A stretch of DNA of 64,000 nt from Pasteurellaceae bacterium LFhippo2 (GTDB taxonomy: Bacteria; Pseudomonadota; Gammaproteobacteria; Enterobacterales; Pasteurellaceae). Shown here one piece after another: positions 18,816-28,868 of this stretch (its first letter is position 1; each line of letters starts with the position of its first letter). The stretch spans positions 1 through 64,000 of the forward strand of contig LEKJ01000018.1 in the NCBI GenBank assembly GCA_029852775.1, written 5' to 3'. Both the position numbers and the translations under genes were made by a program. The notes below the pieces were generated by a model. The model searched no databases and was not told the DNA's origin. It saw only the letters and a list, made by a program, of their open reading frames with translations.

Positions 18816-18846
18816 AAGGGATACCATTTGGTATCCCTTATTTTTA
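18816..18846. terminator. Bidirectional terminator between ndh and dusA
   Basis: AAGGGATACC (18816-18825) pairs with GGTATCCCTT (18830-18839) across ATTT, with T-rich sequence on the plus side (ATTTTTAG) and TTTGTTTT on the minus side. It serves the convergent ndh and dusA genes. Confidence 0.85.
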
Positions 18847-19818
18847 GTGTTGTTCTACAAAACTTAGAGCTTGTTCAACAACTTCAACACCAGCGCCTTG
18901 CTTGCAAGCATTTTCGCTCAAGTGTCTGCGCCATTGGCGTGCGCCTTTGCAATTTTGAAATGCACCGAGCATATGGCGAACGATATGATTGAGATAAACA
19001 CCTTGCGAAAGTTGCTGTTCAATATATGGCAACATTTTTTCTACTGCTTCACGAGCTGTTACCACTGTCGCATTCGGATCGAAGAGTTCTCTATCAATTT
19101 CACCTAATAGTGATGGATTTTGATAAGCTTCACGCCCAACCATTACACCATCAACAAATTGCAGATGTTGTTTGATTTCTTCAATAGTCTTAATTCCTCC
19201 ATTAATGCTAATTTTGAGATGTGGGAAATCACGTTTTAGCTGATAAACACGCTCATAATCAAGCGGTGGGATTTCTCTATTTTCTTTCGGGCTTAAACCA
19301 GATAACCACGCTTTGCGAGCGTGTACGATAAAGTCATCACAATAAGGCTGAACTTTTTCAATAAAATCACACAAAAATTCGTAGCTATCAAGATCATCGA
19401 TCCCGATACGGTGTTTTACAGTGACTGGGATCTCAACTTCATTTCGCATCGCTTCAACACAACGAGCTACAAGCTCTGCATTTCCCATTAAACAAGCACC
19501 AAACATCCCATTTTGGACACGATCTGATGGGCAACCTACATTTAGGTTAATTTCAGAATAACCACGTTCAGCAACTAATTTCGCACAATGAGCGAGCTGT
19601 TCAGGATCGCTTCCACCTAATTGGAGCGCAACTGGATTTTCAGTGGGATCGTAAGCAAGCAGATCATATTTAGCGTAAATGATCGCGGGGGCTGTAATCA
19701 TTTCTGTATAAAGCAATGAATGTTGGCTAAATTGACGATGAAAGTAACGGCAGTGGCGTGTTGTCCAATCAAGCATTGGCGCAACAGAAAAACGACCGCG
19801 GTAGAAAGTATTTTGCAT
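18844..19818 (-). CDS. dusA: tRNA-dihydrouridine synthase A
   Basis: This 324-residue flavoenzyme reduces uridines in the tRNA D-loop (U20/U20a in E. coli). The TIM-barrel FMN site opens the protein ([15 protein letters not shown]), the catalytic Cys lies in [14 protein letters not shown], and [17 protein letters not shown] is typical of DusA rather than DusB or DusC. The ATG at 19818 ([10 protein letters not shown]) is chosen; a frame 21 codons longer is only the translation of the palindromic element upstream. The second Dus gene, dusB, lies at 38781. Confidence 0.95.
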   Translation of the reverse strand: MQNTFYRGRFSVAPMLDWTTRHCRYFHRQFSQHSLLYTEMITAPAIIYAKYDLLAYDPTENPVALQLGGSDPEQLAHCAKLVAERGYSEINLNVGCPSDRVQNGMFGACLMGNAELVARCVEAMRNEVEIPVTVKHRIGIDDLDSYEFLCDFIEKVQPYCDDFIVHARKAWLSGLSPKENREIPPLDYERVYQLKRDFPHLKISINGGIKTIEEIKQHLQFVDGVMVGREAYQNPSLLGEIDRELFDPNATVVTAREAVEKMLPYIEQQLSQGVYLNHIVRHMLGAFQNCKGARQWRRHLSENACKQGAGVEVVEQALSFVEQH

Positions 19819-19829
19819 ATTATAAAAAT

Positions 19830-19892
19830 GTAGGGACACGTTGCGCGTGTCCGTAAAAATAGACAAAGCGGACACGCGCAACGTGTCCCTAC
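19830..19892. repeat. Palindromic element with 24-bp perfect arms
   Basis: The arm at 19830-19853 (GTAGGGACACGTTGCGCGTG plus TCCG) is the exact reverse complement of 19869-19892, with a 15-base spacer. It lies between nfuA and dusA. The perfect arms suggest recent arrival or strong conservation of the structure. Confidence 0.9.
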
Positions 19893-19898
19893 AATAGA

Positions 19899-20480
19899 TT
19901 AATAATAAGAATGCTCACCAGGCTGATGCTCTGTTGCGTCTTTAACGCCGGCTAACTCATCTGGGAACATTGCAAGAAGTTGTTTTTCGATACCTTCTTT
20001 TAATGTTACATCCACCATTGAACAGCCGTTACAACCGCCGCCGAATTGCAGAATTGCGTATTTATCTTCAGTTACTTCAATTAAAGTAACACGACCGCCG
20101 TGGCTTGCTAATTGTGGGGTTACTTGAGTTTGAATAACATAATCTAAACGCTCGATAAATGGCGCATCATCAGCTACTTTACGCATTTTTGCGTTAGGTG
20201 CTTTTAAGGTTAGCTGTGAACCCATTGGGTCTGTTACATAATCAATTTCAGCTTCTTCTAAGAAAGGTAAGCTAATTTCATCAACAAATGCAGAGAATAA
20301 ATCGAATTTCACTTCGGTATCTGTTGCTTCAACCGCATTTGGTGGGCAGTATGAAACGCCACATTCAGCACTTGGTGTGCCTGGGTTTACCACGAAAATA
20401 CGGATATTAGTTCCTTCTTCTTGTTGATCAAGTAGACGACGGAAATGCTCTTGAGCAGGTTGTGAGATAGTTATGTTCAT
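19899..20480 (-). CDS. nfuA: Iron-sulfur cluster carrier NfuA
   Basis: This 193-residue carrier delivers 4Fe-4S clusters to target enzymes, especially under stress. An A-type (IscA-like) N-terminal domain is followed by a NifU-like domain (about 105-185) with the CNGC ligand pair in [19 protein letters not shown]. The N-terminal domain lacks the full set of A-type cysteines, as is normal for NfuA. The length matches E. coli NfuA (191). Confidence 0.95.
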   Translation of the reverse strand: MNITISQPAQEHFRRLLDQQEEGTNIRIFVVNPGTPSAECGVSYCPPNAVEATDTEVKFDLFSAFVDEISLPFLEEAEIDYVTDPMGSQLTLKAPNAKMRKVADDAPFIERLDYVIQTQVTPQLASHGGRVTLIEVTEDKYAILQFGGGCNGCSMVDVTLKEGIEKQLLAMFPDELAGVKDATEHQPGEHSYY

Positions 20481-20580
20481 AAAAAAATCCTGATTAAAAT
20501 AAAACTGGGGCTATTGTAGCCTTATCTCTATTTTTTGACTAGCGTCAAATTTTGGATTCTGTAAAAGAATCTTGTAAAGA

Positions 20581-20591
20581 GACCGCTTGTA
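20581..20591 (-). repeat. DNA uptake signal, Apl type, in nfuA-nqrA gap
   Basis: GACCGCTTGTA is the reverse of TACAAGCGGTC, a full Apl-type uptake core. It lies in the 403-base divergent gap between nfuA and nqrA. The same gap holds TTGATTTAGTTCAA (20626-20639), an FNR-like sequence with one mismatch, and must contain both promoters; none was clear enough to place. Confidence 0.65.
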
Positions 20592-20829
20592 TTGTTAACA
20601 AAGTATGAATAGTGTCGAATAAATATTGATTTAGTTCAAATTTTCAAGGGGTAAATGTTAAATAAATGTGGTTAATCTAGAAATTTTTGTGAATTTCCGA
20701 TAAAATGAGTCGTTTATTTTTATCCGATTTTCTTACGTGATAAAAAACCGAATTTGAGAACTTAATGTAGCTTAATAAGAATTGTGGGGAACCAATGTTT
20801 TTCTTATTTTGTCTGCGGCTCAATAAAGC

Positions 20830-20848
20830 GATTGCAGTTTCTGCAATC
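20830..20848 (+). promoter_or_regulatory. Hairpin in the nqrA leader, possible attenuator
   Basis: GATTGCAG and CTGCAATC pair perfectly across TTT and are followed by ATATTTTTAA, 35 bases before the nqrA ATG. The stem plus T-rich run could act as a weak terminator or protect the mRNA 5' end. Nothing seen identifies a ligand or leader peptide. Confidence 0.4.
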
Positions 20849-20883
20849 ATATTTTTAACCCAAAGAAAAGTAGTGCAAACAAT

Positions 20884-22230
20884 ATGATTACAATCAAACA
20901 AGGCTTAGATCTCCCTATCGCGGGAAAACCTGAGCAAGTAATCCATAACGGCAATACCGTTAGTGAAGTTGCTGTGCTTGGCGAAGAATATGTGGGTATG
21001 CGTCCTTCAATGAAAGTTCGTGAAGGCGATGTTGTGAAAAAAGGTCAGGTTCTTTTTGAAGATAAAAAGAACCCTGGTGTTGTATTTACAGCTCCTGCAA
21101 GCGGTACAGTCGTTGCGATTAATCGTGGCGAAAAGCGTGTTCTTCAGTCAGTCGTCATTCAAGTTGCGGGTGATGAGCAAATTACCTTTAATCGCTATGA
21201 AAGCTCTGCATTAGCATCTTTAACTGGCGAACAAGTTAAACAAAACTTAGTCGAGTCTGGTTTATGGACTGCATTCCGTACTCGTCCATTCAGCAAAGTG
21301 CCTGCACTTGACGCTGTACCTTCTTCTATTTTCGTGAACGCAATGGATACAAATCCATTGGCAGCGAATCCAGAAGTTGTGTTAAACGAACACAAGCAAG
21401 ATTTCGTTGATGGTTTAACTGTTTTAAGCCGTTTATTCAATGGCGAGAAAACTGTCCACTTATGTCGTGCGCCAGATAGCACAACGCCAAGTGCGGATGT
21501 TGCAAATGTGAAAGTAACTGCTTTTGCAGGTCCACACCCAGCAGGTTTAAGTGGTACTCATATTCACTTTATCGATCCAGTTAGCCTAAACAAATCAGTT
21601 TGGTACTTAAACTATCAAGATGTGATCGCTATCGGTCGTTTATTCACAACGGGCGAATTATTCACAGATCGCGTTGTTGCGCTTGCTGGTCCACAAGTTA
21701 AATCACCACGTTTAGTTCGTACTCAATTAGGTGCAAAACTTTCTGATGTAGTAAAAGGCGAATTAGCAGATGGTGAAAACCGTGTGATTTCTGGTTCTGT
21801 ATTAAGCGGTGCAAAAGCTGAAGGGGTACACGACTATTTAGGTCGTTACGCATTACAAGTTTCTGTGTTAGCTGAAGGTCGTGAACAAGAGTTCTTCGGT
21901 ATGATCGCGCCATACTCACACAAATTCTCAATTACGAGAACTGTATTTGGTGCATTTACTAAGAAATTATTTAATTTCACAACTGCTGTAAATGGTGGTC
22001 ATCGTGCAATGGTTCCAATTGGTGCTTACGAGCGTGTAATGCCATTAGATATTTTACCAACGCTATTACTTCGTGATTTAGCTGCGGGTGATACAGATTC
22101 TGCTCAAGCTTTAGGTTGTTTAGAGCTAGATGAAGAAGATTTAGCACTTTGTACCTTTGTTTGCCCAGGCAAAAACGAATATGGTCCAATGCTACGTCAA
22201 GCATTAGATAAGATCGAGAAGGAAGGTTAA
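20884..22230 (+). CDS. nqrA: Na+-translocating NADH:quinone reductase subunit A
   Basis: This 448-residue peripheral cytoplasmic subunit of Na+-NQR is implicated in quinone binding. It starts [16 protein letters not shown], with a biotinyl-like barrel domain ([20 protein letters not shown]) and C-terminal [13 protein letters not shown]. It resembles RnfC without the iron-sulfur cysteines. It is the first gene of nqrABCDEF; all six follow with tiny gaps or overlaps. Codon use is smooth and biased, as in highly expressed genes. Confidence 0.97.
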   Translation: MITIKQGLDLPIAGKPEQVIHNGNTVSEVAVLGEEYVGMRPSMKVREGDVVKKGQVLFEDKKNPGVVFTAPASGTVVAINRGEKRVLQSVVIQVAGDEQITFNRYESSALASLTGEQVKQNLVESGLWTAFRTRPFSKVPALDAVPSSIFVNAMDTNPLAANPEVVLNEHKQDFVDGLTVLSRLFNGEKTVHLCRAPDSTTPSADVANVKVTAFAGPHPAGLSGTHIHFIDPVSLNKSVWYLNYQDVIAIGRLFTTGELFTDRVVALAGPQVKSPRLVRTQLGAKLSDVVKGELADGENRVISGSVLSGAKAEGVHDYLGRYALQVSVLAEGREQEFFGMIAPYSHKFSITRTVFGAFTKKLFNFTTAVNGGHRAMVPIGAYERVMPLDILPTLLLRDLAAGDTDSAQALGCLELDEEDLALCTFVCPGKNEYGPMLRQALDKIEKEG

Positions 22231-22234
22231 TCAA

Positions 22235-23473
22235 ATGGCTTTAAAAGATCTTTTCCATAAGATGGAACCCGCTTTCCACAAAGGCGGTAAGTATGAAAAA
22301 TGGTATACCTTATTTGAAGCGGTATATTCAATTGTTTATACATCAGGTGCTGTAACACAGAAAGATTCACACGTACGTGATGCGATTGACTCAAAACGTA
22401 TGATGTTAATCGTGTGGTTAGCACTATTCCCAGCTATGTTCTGGGGGATGTACAACGTTGGTGCGCAATCAATCCTTGCATTAGGTGTGGGTGATTTTGC
22501 ACAAAACGTAGCACATAACGTTGCAAATGACTGGCACTATGCTTTAGCTAATTCATTAGGTGTTGTATCACAAGATGCTGGCGTATTATCAAAAATGGTA
22601 ATCGGTGCAATTTTCTTCTTACCTATCTACTTAACGATTTTCGCAGTAGGTGGTTTTTGGGAAGTTGTATTCGCAATGGTGCGTAGACACGAAATCAATG
22701 AAGGTTTCTTCGTAACATCTATCCTATTAGCATTAATCGTTCCACCTACATTACCATTATGGCAAGCAGCTTTAGCTGCAACATTCGGTGTTGTAGTGGC
22801 GAAAGAAGTGTTTGGTGGTGTTGGTAAGAACTTTATGAACCCTGCATTAGCAGGTCGTGCGTTCCTATTCTTCGCATACCCAGCTCAAATATCTGGTGAT
22901 TTAGTGTGGACTGCAGCTGATGGTTTCTCAGGTGCAACAGCATTATCACAATGGGCGCAAGGTGGCCAAGCAGCACTTAAACACGTTGCAACAGGCGAAA
23001 CAATCACTTGGATGGATGCATTCTTAGGTAACATTCCAGGTTCTATGGGTGAAGTTTCAACCTTAATGCTTGCAATTGGTGCTTGTATTATCGTATTCGC
23101 GCGTATTGCTTCTTGGCGTATTATCGCGGGTGTTATGATTGGTATGGCTGCAACTGCAACTGTGTTTAACTTAATCGGTTCAGACACTAACCCATTATTT
23201 GCTATGCCGTGGCATTGGCACTTAGTATTAGGTGGCTTTGCGTTAGGTATGTTCTTTATGGCGACTGACCCAGTATCAGCTGCATTTACTAACAAAGGTA
23301 AATGGTGGTACGGTGCGTTAATTGGTGCTATGGCAGTGATTATCCGTGTTGCAAACCCTGCATACCCAGAAGGTATGATGTTAGCGATCTTATTTGCTAA
23401 CTTATTTGCACCGATCTTCGACTACCTAGTAGTTCAAGGTAACATCAAACGTAGGAAGGCTCGCAATGGCTAA
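22235..23473 (+). CDS. nqrB: Na+-translocating NADH:quinone reductase subunit B
   Basis: This 412-residue integral membrane subunit has about ten helices. FMN is covalently attached through a phosphoester to Thr235 in SGATALSQW, and the family also binds riboflavin and forms part of the sodium path. [20 protein letters not shown] and [19 protein letters not shown] parallel RnfD. It overlaps nqrC by eight bases. Confidence 0.97.
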   Translation: MALKDLFHKMEPAFHKGGKYEKWYTLFEAVYSIVYTSGAVTQKDSHVRDAIDSKRMMLIVWLALFPAMFWGMYNVGAQSILALGVGDFAQNVAHNVANDWHYALANSLGVVSQDAGVLSKMVIGAIFFLPIYLTIFAVGGFWEVVFAMVRRHEINEGFFVTSILLALIVPPTLPLWQAALAATFGVVVAKEVFGGVGKNFMNPALAGRAFLFFAYPAQISGDLVWTAADGFSGATALSQWAQGGQAALKHVATGETITWMDAFLGNIPGSMGEVSTLMLAIGACIIVFARIASWRIIAGVMIGMAATATVFNLIGSDTNPLFAMPWHWHLVLGGFALGMFFMATDPVSAAFTNKGKWWYGALIGAMAVIIRVANPAYPEGMMLAILFANLFAPIFDYLVVQGNIKRRKARNG

Positions 23474-24242
23474 GTTTAATAAAGATAGCATTGGCGGAAC
23501 ACTAACCGTCGTTGTTTTATTAAGTTTAATTTGTTCTCTTATTGTAGCTGGTTCAGCAGTGTTATTAAAACCAACACAAGAAGAACAAAAAATGCTTGAT
23601 AAACAAAAAAATATTTTAAGTGTTGCTGGTTTATTACCTGAAGGAACTAAAGCAAATCAAATTAAAGATATTTATGTTAAAAACATTGAACCTAAAATTG
23701 TTGATTTAGCAACAGGGGACTATGTTGAAGGTGTAACTAACTTTGATGCAAAAGTTGCGGCTAAAGATCCTGCTCAAAGCATTGCAATTAATGCTGAAGA
23801 TGATAAAGCTGGCTTAAAAACTCGTGCAAAATATGCTGAAGTTTACCTAGTGAAAAATGCTGAAGGTCAAGTTAGCCAAGTTGTTCTACCTTTCTATGGT
23901 AATGGCTTATGGTCTGTGATGTACGGCTTCGTATCAGTTGAACCAGATGCAAATACAATTAAAGGTATTACTTACTATGATCACGGTGAAACTCCAGGTC
24001 TAGGTGGTGAAATTGAGAACCCAAGATGGCAAGCTAATTTCGTTGGTAAGAAATTACAAAACGAAAAAGGCGAATCAGCAATCGTAATTGGTAAAGGTGC
24101 GTCAGCAAATAAAGACCACGGTATTGATGGTTTATCTGGTGCAACCTTAACTTCTAACGGGGTTGATGGTTCATTTAAATATTGGTTCGGTGCAAATGGC
24201 TTCGGTCCATATTTAAGCAAATTAAAAGCGGGGGCTAACTAA
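23466..24242 (+). CDS. nqrC: Na+-translocating NADH:quinone reductase subunit C
   Basis: This 258-residue protein has one N-terminal helix (about 10-33) and a periplasmic domain with a second covalent FMN on Thr229 in [25 protein letters not shown] is the conserved block shared with RnfG. It overlaps nqrB by eight bases and nqrD by one. ApbE, encoded downstream, should load the flavin. Confidence 0.97.
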   Translation: MAKFNKDSIGGTLTVVVLLSLICSLIVAGSAVLLKPTQEEQKMLDKQKNILSVAGLLPEGTKANQIKDIYVKNIEPKIVDLATGDYVEGVTNFDAKVAAKDPAQSIAINAEDDKAGLKTRAKYAEVYLVKNAEGQVSQVVLPFYGNGLWSVMYGFVSVEPDANTIKGITYYDHGETPGLGGEIENPRWQANFVGKKLQNEKGESAIVIGKGASANKDHGIDGLSGATLTSNGVDGSFKYWFGANGFGPYLSKLKAGAN

Positions 24243-24865
24243 TGGCTAAAGTTGATCTTAAAAAGTTATTGTTATCGCCTGTTGCGGATAATAACCCAAT
24301 TGCATTACAGATCTTAGGTATCTGTTCTGCATTAGCGGTAACAACGAAGTTAGAAACGGCTGTAGTAATGGCTATTGCTGTGAGTTTTGTAACAGCATTT
24401 TCAAGCTTCTTTATTTCATTAATTCGTGACTATATTCCTAATAGTATTCGTATCATTGTTCAAATGGCGATTATTGCTTCATTAGTAATTTTAGTTGACC
24501 AATTATTACGTGCTTATGCTTATGATTTATCTAAGCAATTATCGGTATTCGTTGGTTTAATTATTACGAACTGTATCGTAATGGGTCGAGCAGAAGCATT
24601 CGCTATGAAATCAACACCTGCTGAAAGCTTTGTTGATGGTATCGGTAACGGCTTAGGTTATGGTGCAATTCTTGTGATTGTTGCCTTCATTCGTGAATTA
24701 ATTGGTTCAGGTAAACTATTTGGTGTGACTGTATTCCAAACAATTCAAGACGGCGGTTGGTATCAAGCAAACGGTCTATTCTTACTAGCACCAAGTGCGT
24801 TCTTTATTATTGGCTTCTTAATTTGGGGCTTAAGAACGTGGAAACCAGAACAAGTGGAGAAATAA
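24242..24865 (+). CDS. nqrD: Na+-translocating NADH:quinone reductase subunit D
   Basis: This 207-residue integral membrane subunit has six helices and is paralogous to RnfE and NqrE. It shows [17 protein letters not shown] and [18 protein letters not shown], with the cysteines that with NqrE bind an intramembrane iron-sulfur centre. It overlaps nqrC by one base and precedes nqrE by three. Confidence 0.97.
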   Translation: MAKVDLKKLLLSPVADNNPIALQILGICSALAVTTKLETAVVMAIAVSFVTAFSSFFISLIRDYIPNSIRIIVQMAIIASLVILVDQLLRAYAYDLSKQLSVFVGLIITNCIVMGRAEAFAMKSTPAESFVDGIGNGLGYGAILVIVAFIRELIGSGKLFGVTVFQTIQDGGWYQANGLFLLAPSAFFIIGFLIWGLRTWKPEQVEK

Positions 24866-24868
24866 TCA

Positions 24869-25465
24869 ATGGAACATTATTTAAGTCTATTTGTTAAGTC
24901 TATTTTCATTGAAAATATGGCGCTTTCGTTCTTCCTTGGTATGTGTACATTCCTTGCTGTTTCGAAAAAAGTTTCAACAGCATTTGGTTTAGGTATCGCA
25001 GTAATTGTTGTATTAGCAATCGCTGTACCTGCAAACCAATTAGTATATGCACATATTCTAAAAGATGGTGCGTTAGTTGAAGGTGTAGATTTAACCTTCC
25101 TTAACTTTATTACCTTTATCGGTGTAATCGCAGGTATTGTTCAGATTCTTGAGATGGTATTAGATAAATACTTCCCAGCACTTTATAGTGCATTAGGTAT
25201 CTTCTTACCACTTATCACTGTAAACTGTGCGATATTCGGTGCTGTGTCATTTATGGTTCAACGTGATTATAATTTCGCTGAATCTGTAGTGTATGGCGTG
25301 GGTGCTGGTACAGGTTGGATGTTAGCTATCGTGGCGTTAGCTGGTTTAACAGAGAAAATGAAATACTCTGATGTTCCGGCTGGCTTACGTGGTTTAGGTA
25401 TCACATTTATCACTGCTGGCTTAATGGCATTAGGTTTTATGTCATTCTCAGGCATTCAGTTATAA
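24869..25465 (+). CDS. nqrE: Na+-translocating NADH:quinone reductase subunit E
   Basis: This 198-residue integral membrane subunit is paralogous to RnfA. It carries [20 protein letters not shown] and [18 protein letters not shown], inverted relative to NqrD in the membrane. The two conserved Cys contribute to the shared cluster. It is 12 bases before nqrF, with a GGAG ribosome site in the gap. Confidence 0.97.
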   Translation: MEHYLSLFVKSIFIENMALSFFLGMCTFLAVSKKVSTAFGLGIAVIVVLAIAVPANQLVYAHILKDGALVEGVDLTFLNFITFIGVIAGIVQILEMVLDKYFPALYSALGIFLPLITVNCAIFGAVSFMVQRDYNFAESVVYGVGAGTGWMLAIVALAGLTEKMKYSDVPAGLRGLGITFITAGLMALGFMSFSGIQL

Positions 25466-25477
25466 GGAGCAGGTCGA

Positions 25478-26710
25478 ATGGATAATTTTATTTTTGGTAT
25501 TGTTATTTTCACCGCTCTGGTTTTAGTACTTGCAGTTCTTATTTTAGTAGCTAAGTCTAAACTTGTTGACTCAGGTGATATTACAATCTCAATCAACGAT
25601 GACGCTTCAAAAGCAATTACTTTACCTGCTGGTGGTAAATTATTAGGCGCATTAGCAAGCAAAGGTATCTTCGTATCATCTGCTTGTGGCGGTGGTGGCT
25701 CTTGTGGTCAATGTATCGTTAAAGTTAAAAGCGGTGGTGGTGAAATTCTCCCAACTGAGTTATCTCACATTACTAAACGTGAAGCGAAAGAAGGCTATCG
25801 TCTTGCTTGCCAAGTAAACGTGAAAAGCTCAATGGATGTTGAACTTCCAGAAGAAATCTTTGGTGTGAAAAAATGGGAATGTACTGTTATTTCTAACGAT
25901 AACAAAGCAACCTTCATCAAAGAGCTTAAACTTCAAATTCCTGAAGGTGAAGAAGTTCCATTCCGTGCAGGTGGTTATATTCAGATCGAAGCACCTGCTC
26001 ACGTGGTAAAATACGAAGATTATAAATCATTAATCGATGAAGAATACCACGAAGATTGGAACAAATTTAACTTATGGCGTTATGTATCAACGGTTAACGA
26101 GCCAATTATCCGTGCGTACTCAATGGCTTCATACCCAGAAGAGAAAGGCATTATTATGCTTAACGTACGTATCGCAACTCCGCCACCAAATAACCCAGAT
26201 GTACCACCGGGTCAAATGTCTTCATACATTTGGTCATTAAAAGAAGGTGATAAAGTAACAATTTCTGGTCCATTCGGTGAGTTCTTCGCGAAAGACACTG
26301 ATGCAGAGATGGTATTTATCGGTGGTGGTGCTGGTATGGCGCCAATGCGTTCACATATCTTTGACCAATTAAAACGTTTAAAATCTAAACGTAAAATGTC
26401 ATTCTGGTATGGTGCGCGTTCTAAACGTGAAATGTTCTATGTAGAAGATTTCGATGGTTTAGCAGCGGAAAACGACAACTTCGTATGGCACGTAGCGCTT
26501 TCAGATCCACAACCAGGCGATAACTGGGATGGTTACACAGGCTTTATTCACAATGTACTTTATGAAAACTACTTAAAAGATCATGAAGCACCAGAAGATT
26601 GTGAATACTATATGTGTGGTCCACCAATCATGAACTCGTCTGTAATTAAGATGCTGAAAGATTTAGGTGTAGAAGACGAAAATATCTTATTAGATGATTT
26701 CGGTGGCTAA
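25478..26710 (+). CDS. nqrF: Na+-translocating NADH:quinone reductase subunit F
   Basis: This 410-residue entry subunit oxidises NADH. An N-terminal helix (about 3-24) is followed by a 2Fe-2S ferredoxin domain ([13 protein letters not shown], residues near 68-80, with a further Cys in RLACQV), then a ferredoxin-reductase-like domain with FAD (RAYSMASYP) and NADH ([13 protein letters not shown]) sites. The C-terminus, LDDFGG, is the family end. It is the last structural gene of the operon. Confidence 0.97.
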   Translation: MDNFIFGIVIFTALVLVLAVLILVAKSKLVDSGDITISINDDASKAITLPAGGKLLGALASKGIFVSSACGGGGSCGQCIVKVKSGGGEILPTELSHITKREAKEGYRLACQVNVKSSMDVELPEEIFGVKKWECTVISNDNKATFIKELKLQIPEGEEVPFRAGGYIQIEAPAHVVKYEDYKSLIDEEYHEDWNKFNLWRYVSTVNEPIIRAYSMASYPEEKGIIMLNVRIATPPPNNPDVPPGQMSSYIWSLKEGDKVTISGPFGEFFAKDTDAEMVFIGGGAGMAPMRSHIFDQLKRLKSKRKMSFWYGARSKREMFYVEDFDGLAAENDNFVWHVALSDPQPGDNWDGYTGFIHNVLYENYLKDHEAPEDCEYYMCGPPIMNSSVIKMLKDLGVEDENILLDDFGG

Positions 26711-26729
26711 TTAGCCTAAAGCCTTTTCA

Positions 26730-26769
26730 AGCGGTCGGATTTGCAAAATTTTTTGCAGATCTGACCGCT
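26730..26769. terminator. Inverted uptake-signal pair after nqrF
   Basis: The arms AGCGGTCGGATTTGCAAAA and TTTTGCAGATCTGACCGCT match at 17 of 19 pairs. Each arm is an Apl-type uptake signal with its extended TTTGCAAAA tail. Paired uptake signals of this form are known to double as terminators in Pasteurellaceae. It separates nqrF from apbE, which therefore may have its own promoter in the next 80 bases. Confidence 0.8.
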
Positions 26770-26852
26770 GTATCTTTTGTGGGTACATAACAAAATTTTG
26801 TAAGAGTAAGCGATTACAGGAATTTGTTATTTATCTATATAACGGAGCTTAT

Positions 26853-27878
26853 ATGAAAATTAAAGCATTATTAGTATTGCTTATGGCGGTTGTGTTATCT
26901 GCTTGTAATAAAGATCCACAACAAGTTGTTTTAGAAGGTAAAACAATGGGAACAACTTACCACGTCAAATATATTGATGATGGTAGTGTTGAATTACCTA
27001 AATCACAAGAGGTTAAAGCCGCTTTAGATAGTATTCTTAAAGTTGTGAATGATGAGATGTCTACTTATCAAAAAGACTCTCAAATTAGTCGCTTTAACCA
27101 AATGCAAGAGATTAATCAACCTTTTGAAATTTCTCCGGATTTTGCTTTTGTCGTGAAAGAGGCTATTCGTTTACATACAGCAACTGAACACGCCTTAAAT
27201 GTTACCGTTGGGCCTTTAGTAAATTTATGGGGATTTGGCCCTGATAAACGCTTAAATAAAGTACCAAGTGCAGAGCAGATTGCTGAACGAGCTCAATTTG
27301 TGGGTATTGATAAATTTACTTTGGAAAATAATATTCTGACTAAGAAAGTGCCAGGTGTATATCTTGATTTATCTTCAATTGCGAAAGGCTTTGGTGTGGA
27401 TAAATTAGCATTACACCTTGAACAATATGGCATTAAAAATTATTTAGTAGAAATTGGTGGCGAGCTTCGAGGTAAAGGTAAAAACTTACAAGGCCAAGAT
27501 TGGCGTATTGCGATTGAAAAGCCTGAGCTAGTGCAAGGAGCTGCAACCCAAATTATTGTGCCATTACATAATTTAGGTATGGCAACGTCAGGTAATTATC
27601 GCAATTATTTTGAAGATGAAAGTGGTAAACGCTTATCGCATATTATTGACCCAAAAACATTAAGCCCAATTGAGCATAACCTTGCATCAATTACGGTTAT
27701 TGCACCTTCCACAATGACGGCTGATGGCTTATCAACAGGCTTATTCGTTTTAGGGCCTGAAAAAGCGTTAGAAGTTGCAGAGCGAGATCAGCTTGCTGTA
27801 TTTTTAATTATCAAAAATGGCGATAAATTTGAGACTAAAATGTCGAGTACATTCGCTAAATTAACTGAACAAAAATAG
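26853..27878 (+). CDS. apbE: FAD:protein FMN transferase ApbE
   Basis: This 341-residue lipoprotein has a signal peptide ending in lipobox LSAC (Cys18). ApbE moves FMN from FAD to the threonine of (S/T)GAT(x)T motifs in NqrB, NqrC, RnfD and RnfG, all encoded in this window. Family motifs include GKTMGTTYHVKY, GPLVNLWGFGP, DLSSIAKGFGVDK and IIDPKT, with the metal site near TMTADGLSTGLFVLG. A GGAG site precedes the ATG. The position between nqrF and nqrM fits its role. Confidence 0.96.
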   Translation: MKIKALLVLLMAVVLSACNKDPQQVVLEGKTMGTTYHVKYIDDGSVELPKSQEVKAALDSILKVVNDEMSTYQKDSQISRFNQMQEINQPFEISPDFAFVVKEAIRLHTATEHALNVTVGPLVNLWGFGPDKRLNKVPSAEQIAERAQFVGIDKFTLENNILTKKVPGVYLDLSSIAKGFGVDKLALHLEQYGIKNYLVEIGGELRGKGKNLQGQDWRIAIEKPELVQGAATQIIVPLHNLGMATSGNYRNYFEDESGKRLSHIIDPKTLSPIEHNLASITVIAPSTMTADGLSTGLFVLGPEKALEVAERDQLAVFLIIKNGDKFETKMSSTFAKLTEQK

Positions 27879-27887
27879 GAATATTTA

Positions 27888-28136
27888 ATGGAAACGATTT
27901 TATTTACTTTTGGTGCTTTTATCCTAATTATTTTTATGATGGCGATTGGCTTTATTATTAAAGGTAAAACAATCAAAGGCAGTTGTGGCGGTATTACGGC
28001 TCTAGGTATGAAAAAAATGTGTGACTGTGAAGAGCCTTGCGATAACTTAAAAGCCAAAATGGAAGACGGTACAGCCGATCCAGAAGAAGTTGCACGTTTT
28101 GATAAAAAAGAGCCGCAGTTTTACGAAGTGAAATAA
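27888..28136 (+). CDS. nqrM: Na+-NQR maturation protein NqrM
   Basis: This 82-residue protein has one N-terminal helix (about 3-23) and four cysteines in GSCGG and MCDCEEPC (DUF539). NqrM is needed for assembly of Na+-NQR, probably by delivering the iron of the NqrD/E centre. It follows apbE by nine bases and completes the cluster. Confidence 0.95.
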   Translation: METILFTFGAFILIIFMMAIGFIIKGKTIKGSCGGITALGMKKMCDCEEPCDNLKAKMEDGTADPEEVARFDKKEPQFYEVK

Positions 28137-28157
28137 TCTATAAAATTCGGGGGATAT

Positions 28158-28568
28158 ATGCCAAAACGCCTGTTACAACGCTTTGAAAACTATCAAAAAT
28201 CTGTTTCACATTTAGAAAGTGAAGTAGCACAATATGCAAATACAGATTTAGATGTGATAAAAAAGGGGATAATCCAAAGTTTTGAAGTTACCCACGAACT
28301 TGCTTGGAAATTGATGCAAGATTTTCTTGCTTATCAAGGTGAAACTGAACTTTATGGTTCAAAATCGGCAACTCGCCTTGCTTTTAATCGAGGTTTAATC
28401 ATAAGCGGTGATGTATGGCTAGAAATGGTTAACAGTCGAAATTTAACTGTACATACTTATGATGAGCAGATGATTACATCAGAGTTTGAAAAAATCGTGA
28501 AACTTTATTTGCCGCTCTTTGTTGCTTTTAAGCTCAAAATGGAAAAAATATGCAGCGATTTGGATTAG
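28158..28568 (+). CDS. HEPN-domain protein, HI0074 family (likely toxin/partner of MNT)
   Basis: This 136-residue all-helical protein of the HI0074 nucleotidyltransferase-substrate-binding family is a HEPN fold. The RX4HXY motif of active HEPN RNases is complete: Arg94, His99, Tyr101 in SRNLTVHTY. Related HEPN/MNT pairs work as toxin-antitoxin modules in which the MNT partner AMPylates the motif tyrosine. The gene overlaps its MNT partner by 19 bases. A GGGGGA ribosome site precedes the ATG. RNase activity here is inferred from the motif. Confidence 0.88.
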   Translation: MPKRLLQRFENYQKSVSHLESEVAQYANTDLDVIKKGIIQSFEVTHELAWKLMQDFLAYQGETELYGSKSATRLAFNRGLIISGDVWLEMVNSRNLTVHTYDEQMITSEFEKIVKLYLPLFVAFKLKMEKICSDLD

Positions 28569-28861
28569 ACCCTATTCAAACTAAAATTATTACTGATATT
28601 TTAGCAAATTACCCTGAAATTGAAAGTGCGGTAATTTATGGTTCTCGTGCTAAAGGTAATTTTAGGGAAGGATCTGATGTGGATTTAACCTTAAAGGGCA
28701 AGCGGTTAGATAATCAGATTTTATTGCAAGTAATGAGTGATCTTGATGATTCACTTTCACCATACTTGTTTGATCTTTCAATTTATCATCAACTGAAAAA
28801 TACTAATTTAATTGAAGAGATTGATAGAACTGGGCAGATTTTCTACCTGAATGAAGGATAA
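28550..28861 (+). CDS. MNT-type minimal nucleotidyltransferase, HI0073 family
   Basis: This 103-residue nucleotidyltransferase has the full GSX10DXD catalytic motif (GSRAKGNFREGSDVDLTL, about residues 32-49). Family members pair with HEPN proteins and neutralise them by adding AMP. The start lies inside the preceding gene, and the end lies inside an upstream extension of the next gene, so the three genes form one tight unit. Confidence 0.9.
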   Translation: MQRFGLDPIQTKIITDILANYPEIESAVIYGSRAKGNFREGSDVDLTLKGKRLDNQILLQVMSDLDDSLSPYLFDLSIYHQLKNTNLIEEIDRTGQIFYLNEG

Positions 28862-28868
28862 AAGAAAT

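Noticed and set aside
19819-19881. N-terminal extension of DusA (21 extra residues)
   Set aside because: It is only the translation of the adjacent perfect palindrome; the family N-terminus starts at 19818.
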